From: Hormiphora californensis
Taxonomy: Eukaryota; Ctenophora; Tentaculata; Cydippida; Pleurobrachiidae
NCBI GenBank assembly: GCA_020137815.1
Contig: CM035360.1
Span: 2,865,078-2,929,077, forward strand
Reading direction: 5' to 3'
DNA: 64,000 bases
Positions 39,810 through 61,299 of the stretch are shown here, one piece after another. A program made the translations under genes and the position numbers. The notes beneath the pieces are model-generated. The model made no database searches. It saw only the letters and a program-made list of their open reading frames with translations, and was not told the origin of the DNA. How positions within the stretch are numbered: position 1 is the first letter of the stretch; each line of letters starts with the position of its first letter.

Positions 39810-40664
39810 CAGTCGGACCCCGATTTAACGGCACCCTCGGGGGAAAGGGTTTTGTCCGTTAAATCGGGGTGTCCGTTAAATCGGGGTAGAGCATATTTGG
39901 CCCCTAAAACCCTATTTTTGTCCAAAATGCTATACTAAAACACCTCTAAGCTGTTAAATGCAATGTCTATGTATTGATTACATGATCATTTCTGATTAGA
40001 AAAAGAAAGTACATAGTTTCAAAATAATTTCAAAATAAGTTAAAAAAACTTTTTAAGGTACTACCAATATCAACCACGTCCGAATCGTTTATCGAATCAA
40101 TGCATCTCATCGCATGTCTTGCTGCTAATTAGACGAACCGATACGTGATACCATGCCGAATCGGGGCACTTTAAGCGGGGTGAGGAAGAATTTGAATTTC
40201 AAAAAATATTTTTCTCTGAAAATTCATGGAGAGCACCGATCAAAGCATTGACAATCATTCTGTAAAATTTTGCAAAAAAAAGTCATGAAAAGGTAACTCA
40301 ACCACGTCCGAATCGTGTTTCGAATCAGTGCATCTTATCGCACGTCCTGTCGCTAATTAGACGGTTCGAAACGAACCGATACGTGATCCCCATGAGGCCA
40401 GTTTAACAAGCGTCAAAATTGCGATTCGATGGGCCTCATGGGGATCACATATCTGTTCGTTTCGAAACGTCTAATTACCGGCAAGACATGCAATAAGATG
40501 CACCGATTCGAAACACGATTCGGACGTGGTTTTTCAACAACAAAAAATTCAAAAAAATTCAAAAAAAATTCAAAAAAAAAGTTCAAACAATTTTGGGGGA
40601 AATTTATCCTGCCGTTAAATCGGGGTGCCGCTAAATCGGGGGCCGTTAAATCGGGGTCCGACTG
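39810..40664 (+). mobile_element. Tigger/pogo-like MITE, 855 bp
   Basis: Ends CAGTCGGACCCCGATTTAAC and the inverse, with TA on both sides (39808-39809 and 40665-40666). The interior matches the elements at 5560, 22118 and 46545 (CGAATCGTGTTTCGAATCAG, AACGAACCGATACGTGAT). Confidence 0.92.
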
Positions 40665-40804
40665 TACAACATGTACAAGATGAGTTTAAATTTGTTTCAC
40701 TCTCGTATCCAATTGCCCCAATACAATATCTTATACATTCACGTTTTGTAGGGCTATATGATTTTGTGAAAGTTTCCTGTCAGTTCCTATAATACCGCTA
40801 ACAC

Positions 40805-43443
40805 ATGGACAAGAGAAACAATGCACCGCTAGCTCACAGGTAATTCCAGGGGTTTCCAAAATCGGGGCAATGGCGAATGTACAGGTAGCATTGCAAAATG
40901 GGTGTGTGATATAAGTTGTTGTATTGCCCCACTTGCTATATTGCACTTTTCTTGGTTAGGGTACAATATTGTTCATATTTCTCTCAAATCTGAATGTGAT
41001 CCAACCGATTCAAGCTTAATCGGGGCGCAGTGCAAGGTACAGTCAAACCAAACCAATTCTTGAAGAGTTCTGCATTTCAGGGCGAGTTTGGCGTCCCGTT
41101 TGGCCAGCACCAGTGGAGAAGTGAAGGGGATCAGTAGGAAGGAGTTTAAACCCACTATACCAACGAGGCGAAAGAAACCTAGTAATCAGCCAAAACAGGA
41201 CCCTCCAACCTGTTGCAGTAGATCAGAGCTCCAGACCTGCTGGTTCAGATAGTTCGGAGCGGTTTAAAAATAGAATTAATAATCCTAAACAGAAGGAAGT
41301 AAGTATTTAGGATTGGTGGATTATATGTGTCATTTGTTTTTCATTCATCGATTCGATCATAAATTCATTGTTAAAGTAAGAGTGGCGCGCCGTGTTTTCT
41401 CACAAAACTTAGTGGATGAACGGGGAGTACCACCAGGACCATTGGTACGGTATCGAAAATTTCCAATTCTGTCTCGTTCATTAGTTATGACGTAATATGT
41501 TCATTATTTCAACTTTCATAAAATTGCTCTACAGAAAAATCTGTGCATTGTGGATTGAAATGTATGCTCGCATCGTGTTCAGCGTCAAAAAATAGTCGGG
41601 GTATCAAATTTTGGCGTCTCTACCTTGTCTGTGACGCGAGATATCGACAATTATCAAAAACGACCAAAATGGGTGAGAGAGAGATTGTTACTTTTGGGTG
41701 CTAGTAGTTTGTGCGCACCACCCAAAAGTAACAAACTCTCTTTCTCTCACTTTGGTCGTTTTTTATATTTGTCAATATCTCGCGTCACAGACAAGGTAGA
41801 GACACCAAAATTTGGTACCCCGACTATTTTTTGACGCTGAACACGATGCAATTATCCATTTCAATCCACAATGCACAGATTTTTCTGTAGAGCAATTTTA
41901 TGAAAGTTGAAATAATGAACATATTACGTCATAACTAATGAACGAGACAGAATTGGAAATTTTCGATACCATTCCAATGGTCCTGGTGGTACTCCCCGTT
42001 CATCCACTAAGTTTTGTGAGAAAACACGGCACGCCACTCTTACTTTAAGATGCACGAACACATTCCCCTATAACTTGACGCCTACCACTATATTACAGGG
42101 TGGTAAAAAGGGAAAGTCATTTAACACATTCCCCTAACTTGACGCCTACCACTATATTACAGGGTGGTAAAAAGGGAAAGTCATTTAGGAAGGAGTATGT
42201 GAGGGCCAGCACAGGGCTCTTTGGTGAATCTGAGACTAAATTTGATGTTGGCGAGGATCCTTTCAGCTCAGGTAATAGCCCCCCCCCCCCCCCCCCCCCG
42301 GTTAGTAGTAGCTTAAAGGCTGCAGACTGTTTTAGTTCTCCATTCTCTTTCCGTATTCTGTCGATTAAGTTGAGAGTTCTCGTCTGAACCACCTACAGCT
42401 ACCATTAACCATTATTACTTCTTTATTCCAGAGCGTACGATAGCGGAACTTGAAGAGGAAAAGAACGCTGATCCATTTCGGGAGAGTAGCAATGAGTTGA
42501 CCCCAGTTACATTACCAATAAACCCTAGAATCGAGTGCAAGAGCAAACTATCGGTTAGTGAAAAATATCCAGCTTTCAATAATATATTTTCATGTTAAAA
42601 CTAATTAACTCAGTGAGGAAGTTTAGTTTTCTCCTTCCGGCTGCACATAATGAGTAGACGGGTTTTTACTGTGTTAAATCATGTTTTCTGATTTATACCC
42701 TTTTCATATCAGGTTGGTAAAAAGCAGGAAAAAAGTGAGGAGGACACACACGATACATCGATTGTTGAACTGCTAAACAGATCAGTGGATGACACGACAG
42801 AGAGCACTTACCTTATCAACCTGCCCGATGTACTACCAAGTGAGTGATCGAGACTTTCCATTCTTAGTTATTAGAAGCTTAGCCAGTCTTATAAAAACTC
42901 AATGCATATAAATACTTTGGAGTTTGGGGGAAATTTAACAAGGCCTAGAATCCGCGGCCAGAACTGTTTCTCATTTCATCTTACTGGTCTCACTATACCC
43001 AACTAACTTCATTCCCCCCATTTCAGTACCCACAGAGAAACAGGATGCCCACGACATCCACTCCCTCCCTGAAGGGTTCCTGGGACGGTTACAGCTCCTC
43101 AGATCAGGCAAGGCTCGTCTCATGATAGGAGATGTACCCTTTGACGTGGAAATCAACAGTAAATCAGGGTTCCTACAGGTACATACTAAAGTTGTGATAG
43201 AATATAATTATTATAATTAGATAGTCTCTCTTCAAGCACTCTTAACTAACATGGAATACTAATCACTAATAGTGTCTAAAACAATAACTTCTTGTTACCA
43301 TGGATACAGCTGCTTAATTATGATTAATGTTCCAGGAAGTGTTATGTAGTCAGACGGAAGCAATGAGTAAAGGGATGTTAGCGAACCTCGGTACCGTCCC
43401 CTACTCCATCTCTGTCACCCCAAACCTGGACAATATAACTTGA
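40805..43443 (+). CDS. POLR3D: DNA-directed RNA polymerase III subunit RPC4 (277 aa)
   Basis: Eight exons join in phase: 40805-40839, 41081-41181, 41219-41298, 42163-42271, 42432-42553, 42713-42839, 43027-43178 and 43336-43443. RPC4 pairs with RPC5 in a TFIIF-like subcomplex of Pol III, needed for termination and reinitiation on tRNA and 5S genes. The N-terminal motif GISRKEFKPTIPTRRKKP matches the conserved KKxFxPxI segment of RPC4, and the C-terminal half (EGFLGRLQLLRSGKARLMIG, DVPFDVEINSKSGFLQE, VPYSISVTPNL) matches its conserved C-terminal domain. It is shorter than the roughly 400-residue vertebrate protein. The start lies 21 bases after a TTCCTGTCAG acceptor. Intron 2 is only 37 bp. Intron 3 holds a foldback. 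The next gene, CPSF2, starts 356 bp downstream on the same strand. Confidence 0.9.
41371..42048. mobile_element. Foldback element, near-perfect palindrome of 678 bp
   Basis: TTAAAGTAAGAGTGGCGCGC at the left returns inverted at the right end as GCACGCCACTCTTACTTTAA. Arms of about 325 bp almost meet at a small loop near 41705 (CTTTTGGGTGCTAGTAGTTT). It lies in RPC4 intron 3. Confidence 0.93.
42056..42183 (+). repeat. Duplicated acceptor and start of RPC4 exon 4
   Basis: A 64-bp unit with CTACCACTATATTACAG plus GGTGGTAAAAAGGGAAAGTC occurs twice. Only the second copy continues as an open exon; the first reaches a stop after a few codons. Confidence 0.9.
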
Positions 43444-43601
43444 TAACATCACTTGTGATGTGTTCTGCCCTCTATCTTGGAAGGAGGAGAATTGGGCAGG
43501 AACATATTAGGGGACTATTTTAGATTTGAAGCACTGAATAAGTTATTATTTGAACCCGTTTTATTCAGTCTAGTCTATCATCGTCTATTTCAGACTCTCG
43601 C

Positions 43602-43712
43602 CTGCACGACCGACCGACACAAGTAAACAATCAATCAAAACTCGTTATTTAGGTCACGTGACTTGTTATCAGCCAATCAGGAACCAGTATTCCCTGATTC
43701 GGTCGGTTCCTG
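43602..43712 (+). mobile_element. hAT-like MITE, family CAGGAACCGACCGA, copy 4
   Basis: A copy with a degenerate left end (CTGCACGACCGACCGA) and intact right end. It lies in the 356-bp gap between the RPC4 stop and the CPSF2 start and brings a CACGTG box and CCAATCAG there. Confidence 0.87.
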
Positions 43713-43799
43713 GTTAAAATATTTGAACAATACACCGACTGATAAAGTGTGGTATCTCCATCAATATCAGTTCTTATCTCAATTTCATATCTAGCCGCG

Positions 43800-54213
<10,414 letters not shown>

Positions 54214-54775
54214 TTTCTATCTGGCGGCATGTGATCTGATATTGTTGTTTGTGTTGAACAGTTTTATGAGACAGAGACAAAACACGATCCCAGATTTACC
54301 TTTTAAAACGGTATCAATTATTTAGCTTTTATACGTGTAGCACCCATTGTCCCACGTTTAATTCACCATGTCCGATCTAATACAACCAGCTTCACCTAGG
54401 TCCACAGTTACACAGTAGTACATTAGTACATTAGTACACAGTATAACAGTAGTAGTACATTATCAGCTTCACTATTCAGTAAATTAGTATGACAGTCTTT
54501 TTGTAGCTCTATATTAATTGCTCCCCTCTCAGTTTTAACAGGTTAAATTATGTGAACCGATTTTCCAGGTTTTCAAATGACTGCGTGTTTTTTATTCCCC
54601 CCCCCCCGCCCTCTTTCTTGGTATATTCCCATTTCCCGTGCTACCCCTCCCCCTTCCCCTCCCTTGGCTCCAACAACACTTTTAACTGAAACTCCCAAAC
54701 TTTTTGACTGGGTGACCCCTTACTCAACAACTTAATTAACCCGATCTCTCTTTTCATCTAGCATTATATCGAACC
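54214..54775. other. CPSF2 3' flank and spacer
   Basis: It should include the CPSF2 3' untranslated region, but I see no canonical AATAAA. Short AGTACATTAGTACA repeats lie near 54415-54460 and a C run near 54597-54607. A CATCTAG acceptor lies 14 bases before the next ATG. Confidence 0.6.
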
Positions 54776-57187
54776 ATGGCAGATAAAATTATCGATCCTA
54801 TCCGGCAGTTTGCAGTGGATTGTTTTGAGAGGCTTTATAAAAAGCACAGAGAGAATATTCTAACATTTAAACTACCGTTTTCTAAGGTAAGTTCATCCCT
54901 AAACTCGTCTCTAAATTGTACTAACCCTTACCAGTGGTGCTCTGTCATATTGGCCGCCCGCACAGCGTCGCCCAAAGCGTCGTCCACGACGCTCAAAAAA
55001 GCATTCCCAGCGGACTGCGTCATAGACGTCGTGGACAACGCTTTGGGCGACGGCCAATACGACGGAGCTATACCTGCCCTCCCTTTGCAGGGACGAGAGG
55101 TGCTAAATTATTGATCTCATGGAATCTGACATGATCGTTTTCATATTTGTTCAAAGGGTAGCTTTAAAAAAATTCCCAGAGATATTATATCATATAAGTT
55201 ATATGATGTACTATTATCTCTGGGAATTTTTTTATATTGGAACAAGATAGATAGTATCTTCACTCGCACGTTTCTCTCTTTTCTCACACAACACGCCCTA
55301 CTGTACAACAGTGAAGGGGAGTGAAGATACTATCTATCTTGTTCCTATATGAGTTACAGCTGCAATATCTAAGGGCATGATCAGTGATATAGAGAGAGGA
55401 AATGTAGATAAATTGTAGGCGAGGTAGCTCAATAGGTTAGAGCAATGTACATGTAATGCAGAGGTTGTCGGTTCGAGCCCGGCCCTCGCCAGATATTTTT
55501 CTAGTTTCCTCCCTATTTTAATCCTGATCAGATCTCATTATAATAATTTTTTTATATTATAACGGGAAAACTCATGAATATCTTTCCTCAGGAACGGGCC
55601 AAATTAGTAGCTGCAAATGCCACGTCAAACGGAGAGACACCTACAAGGGACGCTACTACTATCGAAACCCTCACACCTGACAAAACCAGCAAATTCTCCA
55701 GAGAGTGTCGTGTGTGTCTTGCCTCCTACAACAGTCACACAGTGGCCAACTCCCCCTTCAAGTGCGGAATATGTCTCCAGTCATCTCACGACTGTGCCGC
55801 GCTTCTGAAACTGTGTGGTATCTTCCAAATAACACCATCCACCTCTTCTGCCGGTTTGATGTGGTTGTGTGGTTCGTGTCAGTCCAGTTTCAATCCTATC
55901 CGAGCTAAACAAGAACCTGTTTACAGTGTCAAAACAATTACTTCGGTGAATATCGAGAACCCAAGTGATCCTGATCTAAATCAAAATAATCCTGATCTGC
56001 ATCCCTGTGATTCCAGCCCGCTACAAAACGACACACCCATCGCTGAAGACAATTCCCCCGACACACACGTAGCTGTGATCAAAACTGATGACCAACCTGA
56101 TTCCCCGCCGAGTCATGTTATCAAGAAGGAGTCCTCTGAAACTGAAGAGGATACCGAGTCCTCTGAAACTACCTCAGACTCCTCTAAAAAGCAAGAAGAA
56201 CCTCTCCTAAAGAAGGAAAAAGAGGATACCGAGTCCTCTGAAACTACCTCAGACTCCTCTAAAGAAGAACAAGCAGTCAACCCTTCCAAACCAACAGCCG
56301 AATCATCCAAACCAGCTGCAACAGTGAACCCTTCCGCACTTACTCAGGAACCTCTCTACCGAGGAAAACCAACGAGCCAACACATTATAGATGGCAAGAG
56401 AGAGGCCCTGACAAGGATAATGGAGCGCAAGTACTTGAAGTCCCTCAAGTCAGCCGAGGACATCCCCATTCCAGCCCAAGCTGTATCTCATATATCAGCA
56501 TCTGCTAGTGTGCTGTCTCCGAAACATGTCCAAGCACCATCTTCTTCCAGTTCAAAACTACCAGTCAATTCATCAAAACCAGCAGCCAACCTTCCCAAAC
56601 CAGCAGCCAACCTTCCCAAACCAGCAGCCAACCTTCCCAAACCAGCAGCCAACCTTCCCAAACCAGCAGCCAACCTTCCCAAACCAGCAGCCAACCTTAC
56701 CAAACCAGCAGCCAACCTTCCCAAACCAGCAGCCAACCTTACCAAACCAGCAGCCAACCTTCCCAAACCATCAGCCAACCTTCCCAAACCAGCAGCCAAC
56801 CTTACCAAACCAGCAGCCAACCTTCCCAAACCAGCAGCCAACCTTCCCAAACCAGCAGCCAACCTTCCCAAACCAGCAGCCAACCTTACCAAACCAGCAG
56901 CCAACCTTCCCAAACCATCAGTTAACCCATCCAAACCATCAGTTAACCCATCCAAACCAGCAACCAACCCTTCCAAACCCGCAAGCGGCCTAGTTGTACC
57001 TCCTCAATGGGGACCCCAATATTACCGTACTAGAGTTGGTGATGTTGTAACTCTTCAATATCAAAACATCAACAACTTTTTTTGTTGGGTTGTTGTGAAT
57101 CAAACCAACCTAGGACCCCTACCATCCCTACTGAGCCTACAGCAGAGCCTTGATAATGAACTTCATTACAGAAACAATAGATCATAA
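54776..57187 (+). CDS. PHD-like zinc-finger protein with 7-residue repeat (568 aa)
   Basis: Two coding exons, 54776-54886 and 55592-57187, joined in phase 0. I do not recognise the protein. The N-terminus (MADKIIDPIRQFAVDCFERL, YKKHRENILTFKLPF) looks helical. A Cys/His cluster follows: CRVC, CGIC, a His four residues on, then WLCGSC with Trp two residues before the last Cys pair, close to a PHD finger. Next come acidic Ser/Glu stretches with EDTESSETTSDSS twice, then about 18 copies of a KPAANLP-type heptad, then VVPPQWGPQYYRTRVGDVVT near the end. Its start is 14 bases after a CATCTAG acceptor. AATAAA words at 57244 and 57304 may be polyadenylation signals. PHD fingers often bind histone tails; a chromatin role is inference. 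Confidence 0.8.
54934..55073. mobile_element. MITE-like inverted-repeat element, TTGGCCGCCC family, copy 2
   Basis: Its left end GTGGTGCTCTGTCATATTGG plus CCGCCCGCACAG is identical to 36876. CGTCGCCCAAAGCGTCGTCC inside is inverted as GGACAACGCTTTGGGCGACG. It lies in the intron of the PHD-like gene. Confidence 0.8.
55160..55346. repeat. Two hairpins side by side
   Basis: AAAAAAATTCCCAGAGATA (about 55165) inverts as TATCTCTGGGAATTTTTTT (about 55214). Then GGAACAAGATAGATAGTATC (about 55239) inverts as GATACTATCTATCTTGTTCC (to about 55345). Both are intronic. Confidence 0.9.
55418..55491 (+). tRNA. tRNA-Thr(TGT)-like gene, possibly a pseudogene
   Basis: A 74-nt cloverleaf fits: acceptor GGCGAGG/CCTCGCC (7 perfect pairs), D-arm GCTC/GAGC with A-box TAGCTCAATAGG, anticodon loop CATGTAA with TGT, T-arm GTCGG/CCGGC with B-box GGTTCGAGCCC. 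Two faults: base 33 is A instead of the near-universal T, and the 27-43 pair is A-G. No introns. It lies inside the intron of the PHD-like gene, same strand. It may be real, decayed, or a tRNA-derived SINE head. Confidence 0.7.
56575..56985 (+). repeat. In-frame 21-bp coding minisatellite
   Basis: AACCTTCCCAAACCAGCAGCC-type 21-bp units, about 18 in tandem, encode the NLPKPAA heptad, with CCC/ACC (P/T) and GCA/TCA (A/S) variants. Being a multiple of three, the array keeps the frame open, and on the opposite strand it gives a false LAAGLGR repeat. Confidence 0.95.
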
Positions 57188-58072
57188 TTTATTATATTTC
57201 GTTATCATTCATTATTCAGATACATTATACAGATGTGAGAGGAAATAAAAAATTGACGCTTTTTAATTTATATTTTTATGTTCCGATGATGAAATTGAAT
57301 TGAAATAAACTAATGAACCTGTCTTTACTAATATTATTATGTACTATTTATTAATTTGTACTGCTGTTTTTATTTGTACTTTGACCAGTTGATTAACCCC
57401 CTTCTAACTAATACCGTTTAACATAATATATAATATATAATTATACTCAATAGCATGGATCAGGGATGTGATTAATAGATCATGCGACATGCGTGGAAAC
57501 TGGAAGGGACTCCTTGACGATATGAAACATTTAACATACCTTCTCGTCCCAACACCATCAGTAGAACGCCCCCCCCCCCCCCCCCATGGCCCCTGTGGAA
57601 CTCTTCCTGAAATGAAGAGATTCCAGGCAGGATTTCTGATAATCTACTCCATTTCAGTTTTAAGGTAATGGCAAAAACAACAACAACAGAAGTTTGATAT
57701 TGACCGAAATTTAACTAACATATTTTATAGTTTTTAGATAAATTTAGTAGTTTATGTTGCCTGTTGGCGCCTACATGTCACCCATGAGCGCACAGAGAAT
57801 CAACACGGCGTCTGTTGTTGTGAACTCTTTTTCTCTTCTCCCCCTCGTGACGATTAAGTCACTTTATTGCTGCCCATGTGATTCCGTCTTATCTTTCTTA
57901 TGCTTATGTTATGTGTGAGATCATAGTATCGAGTTCCATGTCTAGGCATGCATTTAAAGCCGTTTCACAAAGCCCAAGTGAAGGCTTTCTTTTGTTGCAT
58001 AGGCTTTTCTTTATTTTTGAACTTGTATATTATGTCAGTTCTGACTGTGTTTCACCCTATCCAGTTAGAAGA
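57188..58072. other. Spacer between PHD-like and RRM-like genes
   Basis: AT-rich 3' flank, a poly(C) run at about 57570-57584, and no recognised exon. It ends with a CCAGTTAG acceptor four bases before the next ATG. Confidence 0.6.
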
Positions 58073-59888
58073 ATGTCGGAACCAGTTGCTAAGACGATCG
58101 ATGTAGAGCAGGAAAAGGATGCCAGCCTAGAGAACAACCCTTATTGGGTACTGGCTTTCAATGCTTTAAAGGGTGTCATGGAGGGTCTACTAGAGGGATT
58201 GAAACAACACTTTTCTGGCGAGGACCTTGCTAGGGCAAGAAATAAACTACTGACATCAGCTTTTAAAATACCTCTGGATAATGTGAGTCTTCTCTTCTCT
58301 TCTTTAGAAGTACAAATATTATTACATAGTATCTTATAAAATAGATATTATTCTTAAGTAATAAATTATTATTTCTTATAATATAATTATATAAAGTTAT
58401 AAGTAATTTATATGTATTTATATTATATATTTATATAAGTATTCAATCTTGATTTATTATATTTCTAATATCTTAATATATATATATCTTATACAGATCT
58501 TATATTATATTATTATCAGATATTCTATTTATTATTATATTATATTATATTACTATTCTATTATTTACATTCTCATTATATTATTATATTCATATTATAT
58601 ATATTCTATATTATCTCTATTTATTCTTTCTATTCTTTACAATATTCTATTCATTTATATTCAATCTTCATCTTATCTTATATCTCTTTCTTTCTCTCAT
58701 CTTATTATCTCATTCTCTTCTATTCTTATTTCTTTCTACTTCTCTTATCTTCTATTTCTTCTTCTCTTTATCTCTTTCTCTATATTCAATTCTTCTCTTC
58801 TCTTCAGTCTTCTCTTCATCTTCATTCATTTATTAGTCTATTCTCTTAAGTCTTCTCTTCATCTTCATTTACATTGTATCTTCTCTTCAATTCATTTCTT
58901 CATATCTTTATTCAAGTCTTCTTCAATTCTTTCTCTCTCTTCAGTCTTCTTCTCCAATCTTCTCTTCAGTCTTCTCTTAATCTTCTCCTATTCTTCGTCT
59001 TTCATGTCTTCATCTTCTCTTCAAGTTTCTCTTAGTCTTCTTTCTCTTTCTTCAATCTTCTCTTCTCTTCTCTTCAGTCTTCTCTCCAATCTTCTCTTCA
59101 GTCTTCTCTTCAGTCTTCTCTTCTCTTCAGTCTTCTCTTCTCTTCTCTTCAGTCTTCTCTTCTCTTCAATCTTCTCTTCAGTCTTCTCTTCAGTCTTCTC
59201 TTCAATCTTCTCTTCTCTTCTCTTCAGTCTTCTCTCCAATCTTCTCTTCAGTCTTCTCTTCTCTTCTCTTCAGTCTTCTCTTCAGTCTTCTCTTCAATCT
59301 TCTCTTCTCTTCTCTTCAGTCTTCTCTTCAGTCTTCTCTTCAGTCTTCTCTTCAGTCTTCTCTTCAGTCTTCTCTTCAGTCTTCTCTTCTCTAGGTACAC
59401 GGATCGCTAAATAATAAAATGGTGACTCAAGGGACACAGACGCGTACTTGGCCCGTTACTCCCAAGAAAGCAAGACATTTAGTACTAGTCAGTGGTATTG
59501 ACTATGTGGGTGATGTCATGAGGATGTTCAAAGGGATAGCAACACCAAAACACGTGGAAACCAGGCCCAATAACGTGAACCGATTTGCTGTGGAGTTTGA
59601 AACCCATGCAGAAGCAATGTTTGTGTTGATACTAGATCGTACATACATAGGTAGGAATACATGTGTCTCCACTTTAGTTTGATGCTTTTATCTACTTTTT
59701 GGGACAAATTAGGGGCCTGGCAGGCCCCTCGATCCGTTTTGGTCGAGATATAAAATCTTTCACTATAATCACTGTCCAATAGACCACTGAACCACCCATC
59801 TCTCATTTCAGAAAAACCACAGCGAGAAGGATGTGACAAAGAGTTCTTCTATCCCGAACTGACACTGGACAGTAAACCACAGGACTAA
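58073..59888 (+). CDS. Small RRM-like protein (180 aa, three exons)
   Basis: Exons 58073-58282, 59395-59650 and 59812-59888 join in phase and end at TAA 59886. I do not recognise the family. The N-terminal exon is acidic and helical (MSEPVAKTIDVEQEKDASLE, YWVLAFNALKGVMEGLLEGL). The second exon reads ARHLVLVSGIDYVGDVMRMF, GIATPKHVE, then RFAVEFETHAEAMFVLILD, with the beta-alpha-beta-beta-alpha order and an RNP1-like RFAVEFE, so it may be a divergent RNA-recognition motif. The C-terminus ends ELTLDSKPQD. Intron 1 is 1.1 kb and almost entirely AT-rich then TCTTC repeats. A paralogue lies 2.5 kb downstream. Confidence 0.75.
58300..59394. repeat. AT-rich tract then TCTTC/AGTCTTC repeat array in intron 1
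   Basis: 58300-58640 is AT-rich (TATTATA type). From about 58680 to 59391 it becomes irregular TCTTCTCTTCAGTC repeats, many containing TTCAG acceptor-like sites, ending at the exon 2 acceptor CTCTAG. The long Ser/Leu/Phe frame here is an artefact. Confidence 0.93.
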
Positions 59889-60633
59889 ACTGGACGTGTA
59901 CTCTGGGCAGGGGGAAGAACAATCATGTGGTGAGTATATTAAATAGTATTGGAGTGTATACATATAAGGTCCCTTATACACAGGTATACACAATGTATTA
60001 CACATGCAGACACTTATTTTAAACCATTTTTGTCAACATTCATGTTACCCCAAACTCGTGTAGTGCACATGTAATATTTATTATTTGTTGACTGCACGGA
60101 CCACACGGTAATCGACGCAGAAAAACAGGGGAGAGAACTTCAAAAAAGTTATCTTTTTACCAAAATTTATTGTTCTAGAATAAAGTAATTTGTGTCATTA
60201 CTACATACTGAAAAGCTTGCCGGGCGTTGAAAAGAATATCTGTAAAATAAACAAGGACATGATCTTGGATTTCTTCTATTTGCTGCATAATTCGCAATTC
60301 TTGTTCCTTTCAGTGCTGCTTGTAGTGGGAATACGGTGTCTGAATAATACAGTATTTGACCATTACGGTTTCTGAAATACATATATATTTCGGTGTCACG
60401 TGTTGTCAATCTGGCGCTCTGATTGGTCTCGTCTTACCGTTTTTCACTGATACCGTGTTGAACCGATACCGTATTCTCACTACAAGCACCCATGTTTGTA
60501 TCGTAGCAAGGTGTCTCGAGCATTGCCCAGCTGATTTCTTTCGTTGTTTATTTGTACTTCTACAGTAGTTCTATCATGCAAAAATTATATCGATACTGGA
60601 CTAGCAAAGTGCATTTGTTTCACAATTAGAAGA
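59889..60633. other. Spacer between RRM-like paralogues
   Basis: No exon was recognised. ATACCGTGTTGAACCGATAC and similar short repeats occur. An ACAATTAG acceptor lies four bases before the next ATG. Confidence 0.6.
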
Positions 60634-61185
60634 ATGTCGGAACCTGAGACGATCGATGTAGAGCAGGAAAAGGATGCCAGCCTAGAGAACAACCCTTATT
60701 GGGTACTGGCTTTCAATGCTTTAAAGGGTGTCATGGAGGGACTACTAGAAGGATTGAAACAGCACTTTTCTGGGAAAGACCTTGTTAGGGCAAGAAATAA
60801 GCTACTGACATCTCTGGCGAATGTGATTTTTATCTTCTCTTCAGTCTTCTCTTCTCTTCTCCTCTCTTCTCTTCTCTTCTCTTCTCTTCTCTTCAGTCTT
60901 CTCTTGAACAGTCTTCTCTTCTCTTCTCTTCTCTTCTCTTCTCTTCTCTTCAGTCTTTTCTTCTCTTCTCTTCTCTTCTCCAGGGTACACAAATGTAACC
61001 ACGTCCTAAACATCTTGTGCTTGTCAGACAAGCATATGGAGTATGCCGTGTAGGAGATGTCATGAGGATATTCAAAGGGATAGCTACACCCAAACACGTG
61101 GAACAGCAGGGAAGTGGATTCATTGCGGAGTTTGAAACTCATGCGGAAGCAATGCGAGCGATGATAGTAGATCAAGCATATATAG
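60634..61185 (+). pseudogene. Tandem paralogue of the RRM-like gene, probably broken
   Basis: Exon 1 (60634-60822, MSEPETIDVEQEKDASLENN...) is almost the same as in 58073 but lacks three codons after MSEP and changes at the end. The intron is a short TCTTC array. The second exon matches from KHLVLV on (VGDVMRIFKGIATPKHVE, FIAEFETHAEAMRAMIVD) to the donor at 61186, but in that frame a TAA stands ten codons earlier at about 60994, and the frame continuing from exon 1 stops at 61050. No intact joining was found. The third exon may survive as AGAAAAACCGTCAGAGGGAG near 61549 in the poor-quality stretch. Confidence 0.75.
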
Positions 61186-61299
61186 GTAGGAATGATAAAT
61201 GTGTGCCACTACACAGTTTTTGATGTTTTTTTCTTGTTGAGTTTGTCTATGAAGCCATGGATGCCCCCATTATGTATTGAGACGTGCATGTTTCGGGCT

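Noticed and set aside
42100-42387. 95-codon ORF starting upstream of RPC4 exon 4
   Set aside because: It joins the duplicated acceptor region, the exon and the poly(C) intron; only 42163-42271 fits the RPC4 reading frame.
56488-56993. Antisense LAAGLGR and sense NQQPTFP repeat ORFs
   Set aside because: Shadows of the 21-bp coding minisatellite in the PHD-like gene.
58449-59414. 321-codon Ser/Leu/Phe-rich ORF
   Set aside because: It translates AT-rich and TCTTC repeat sequence of an intron; no start context or domain.
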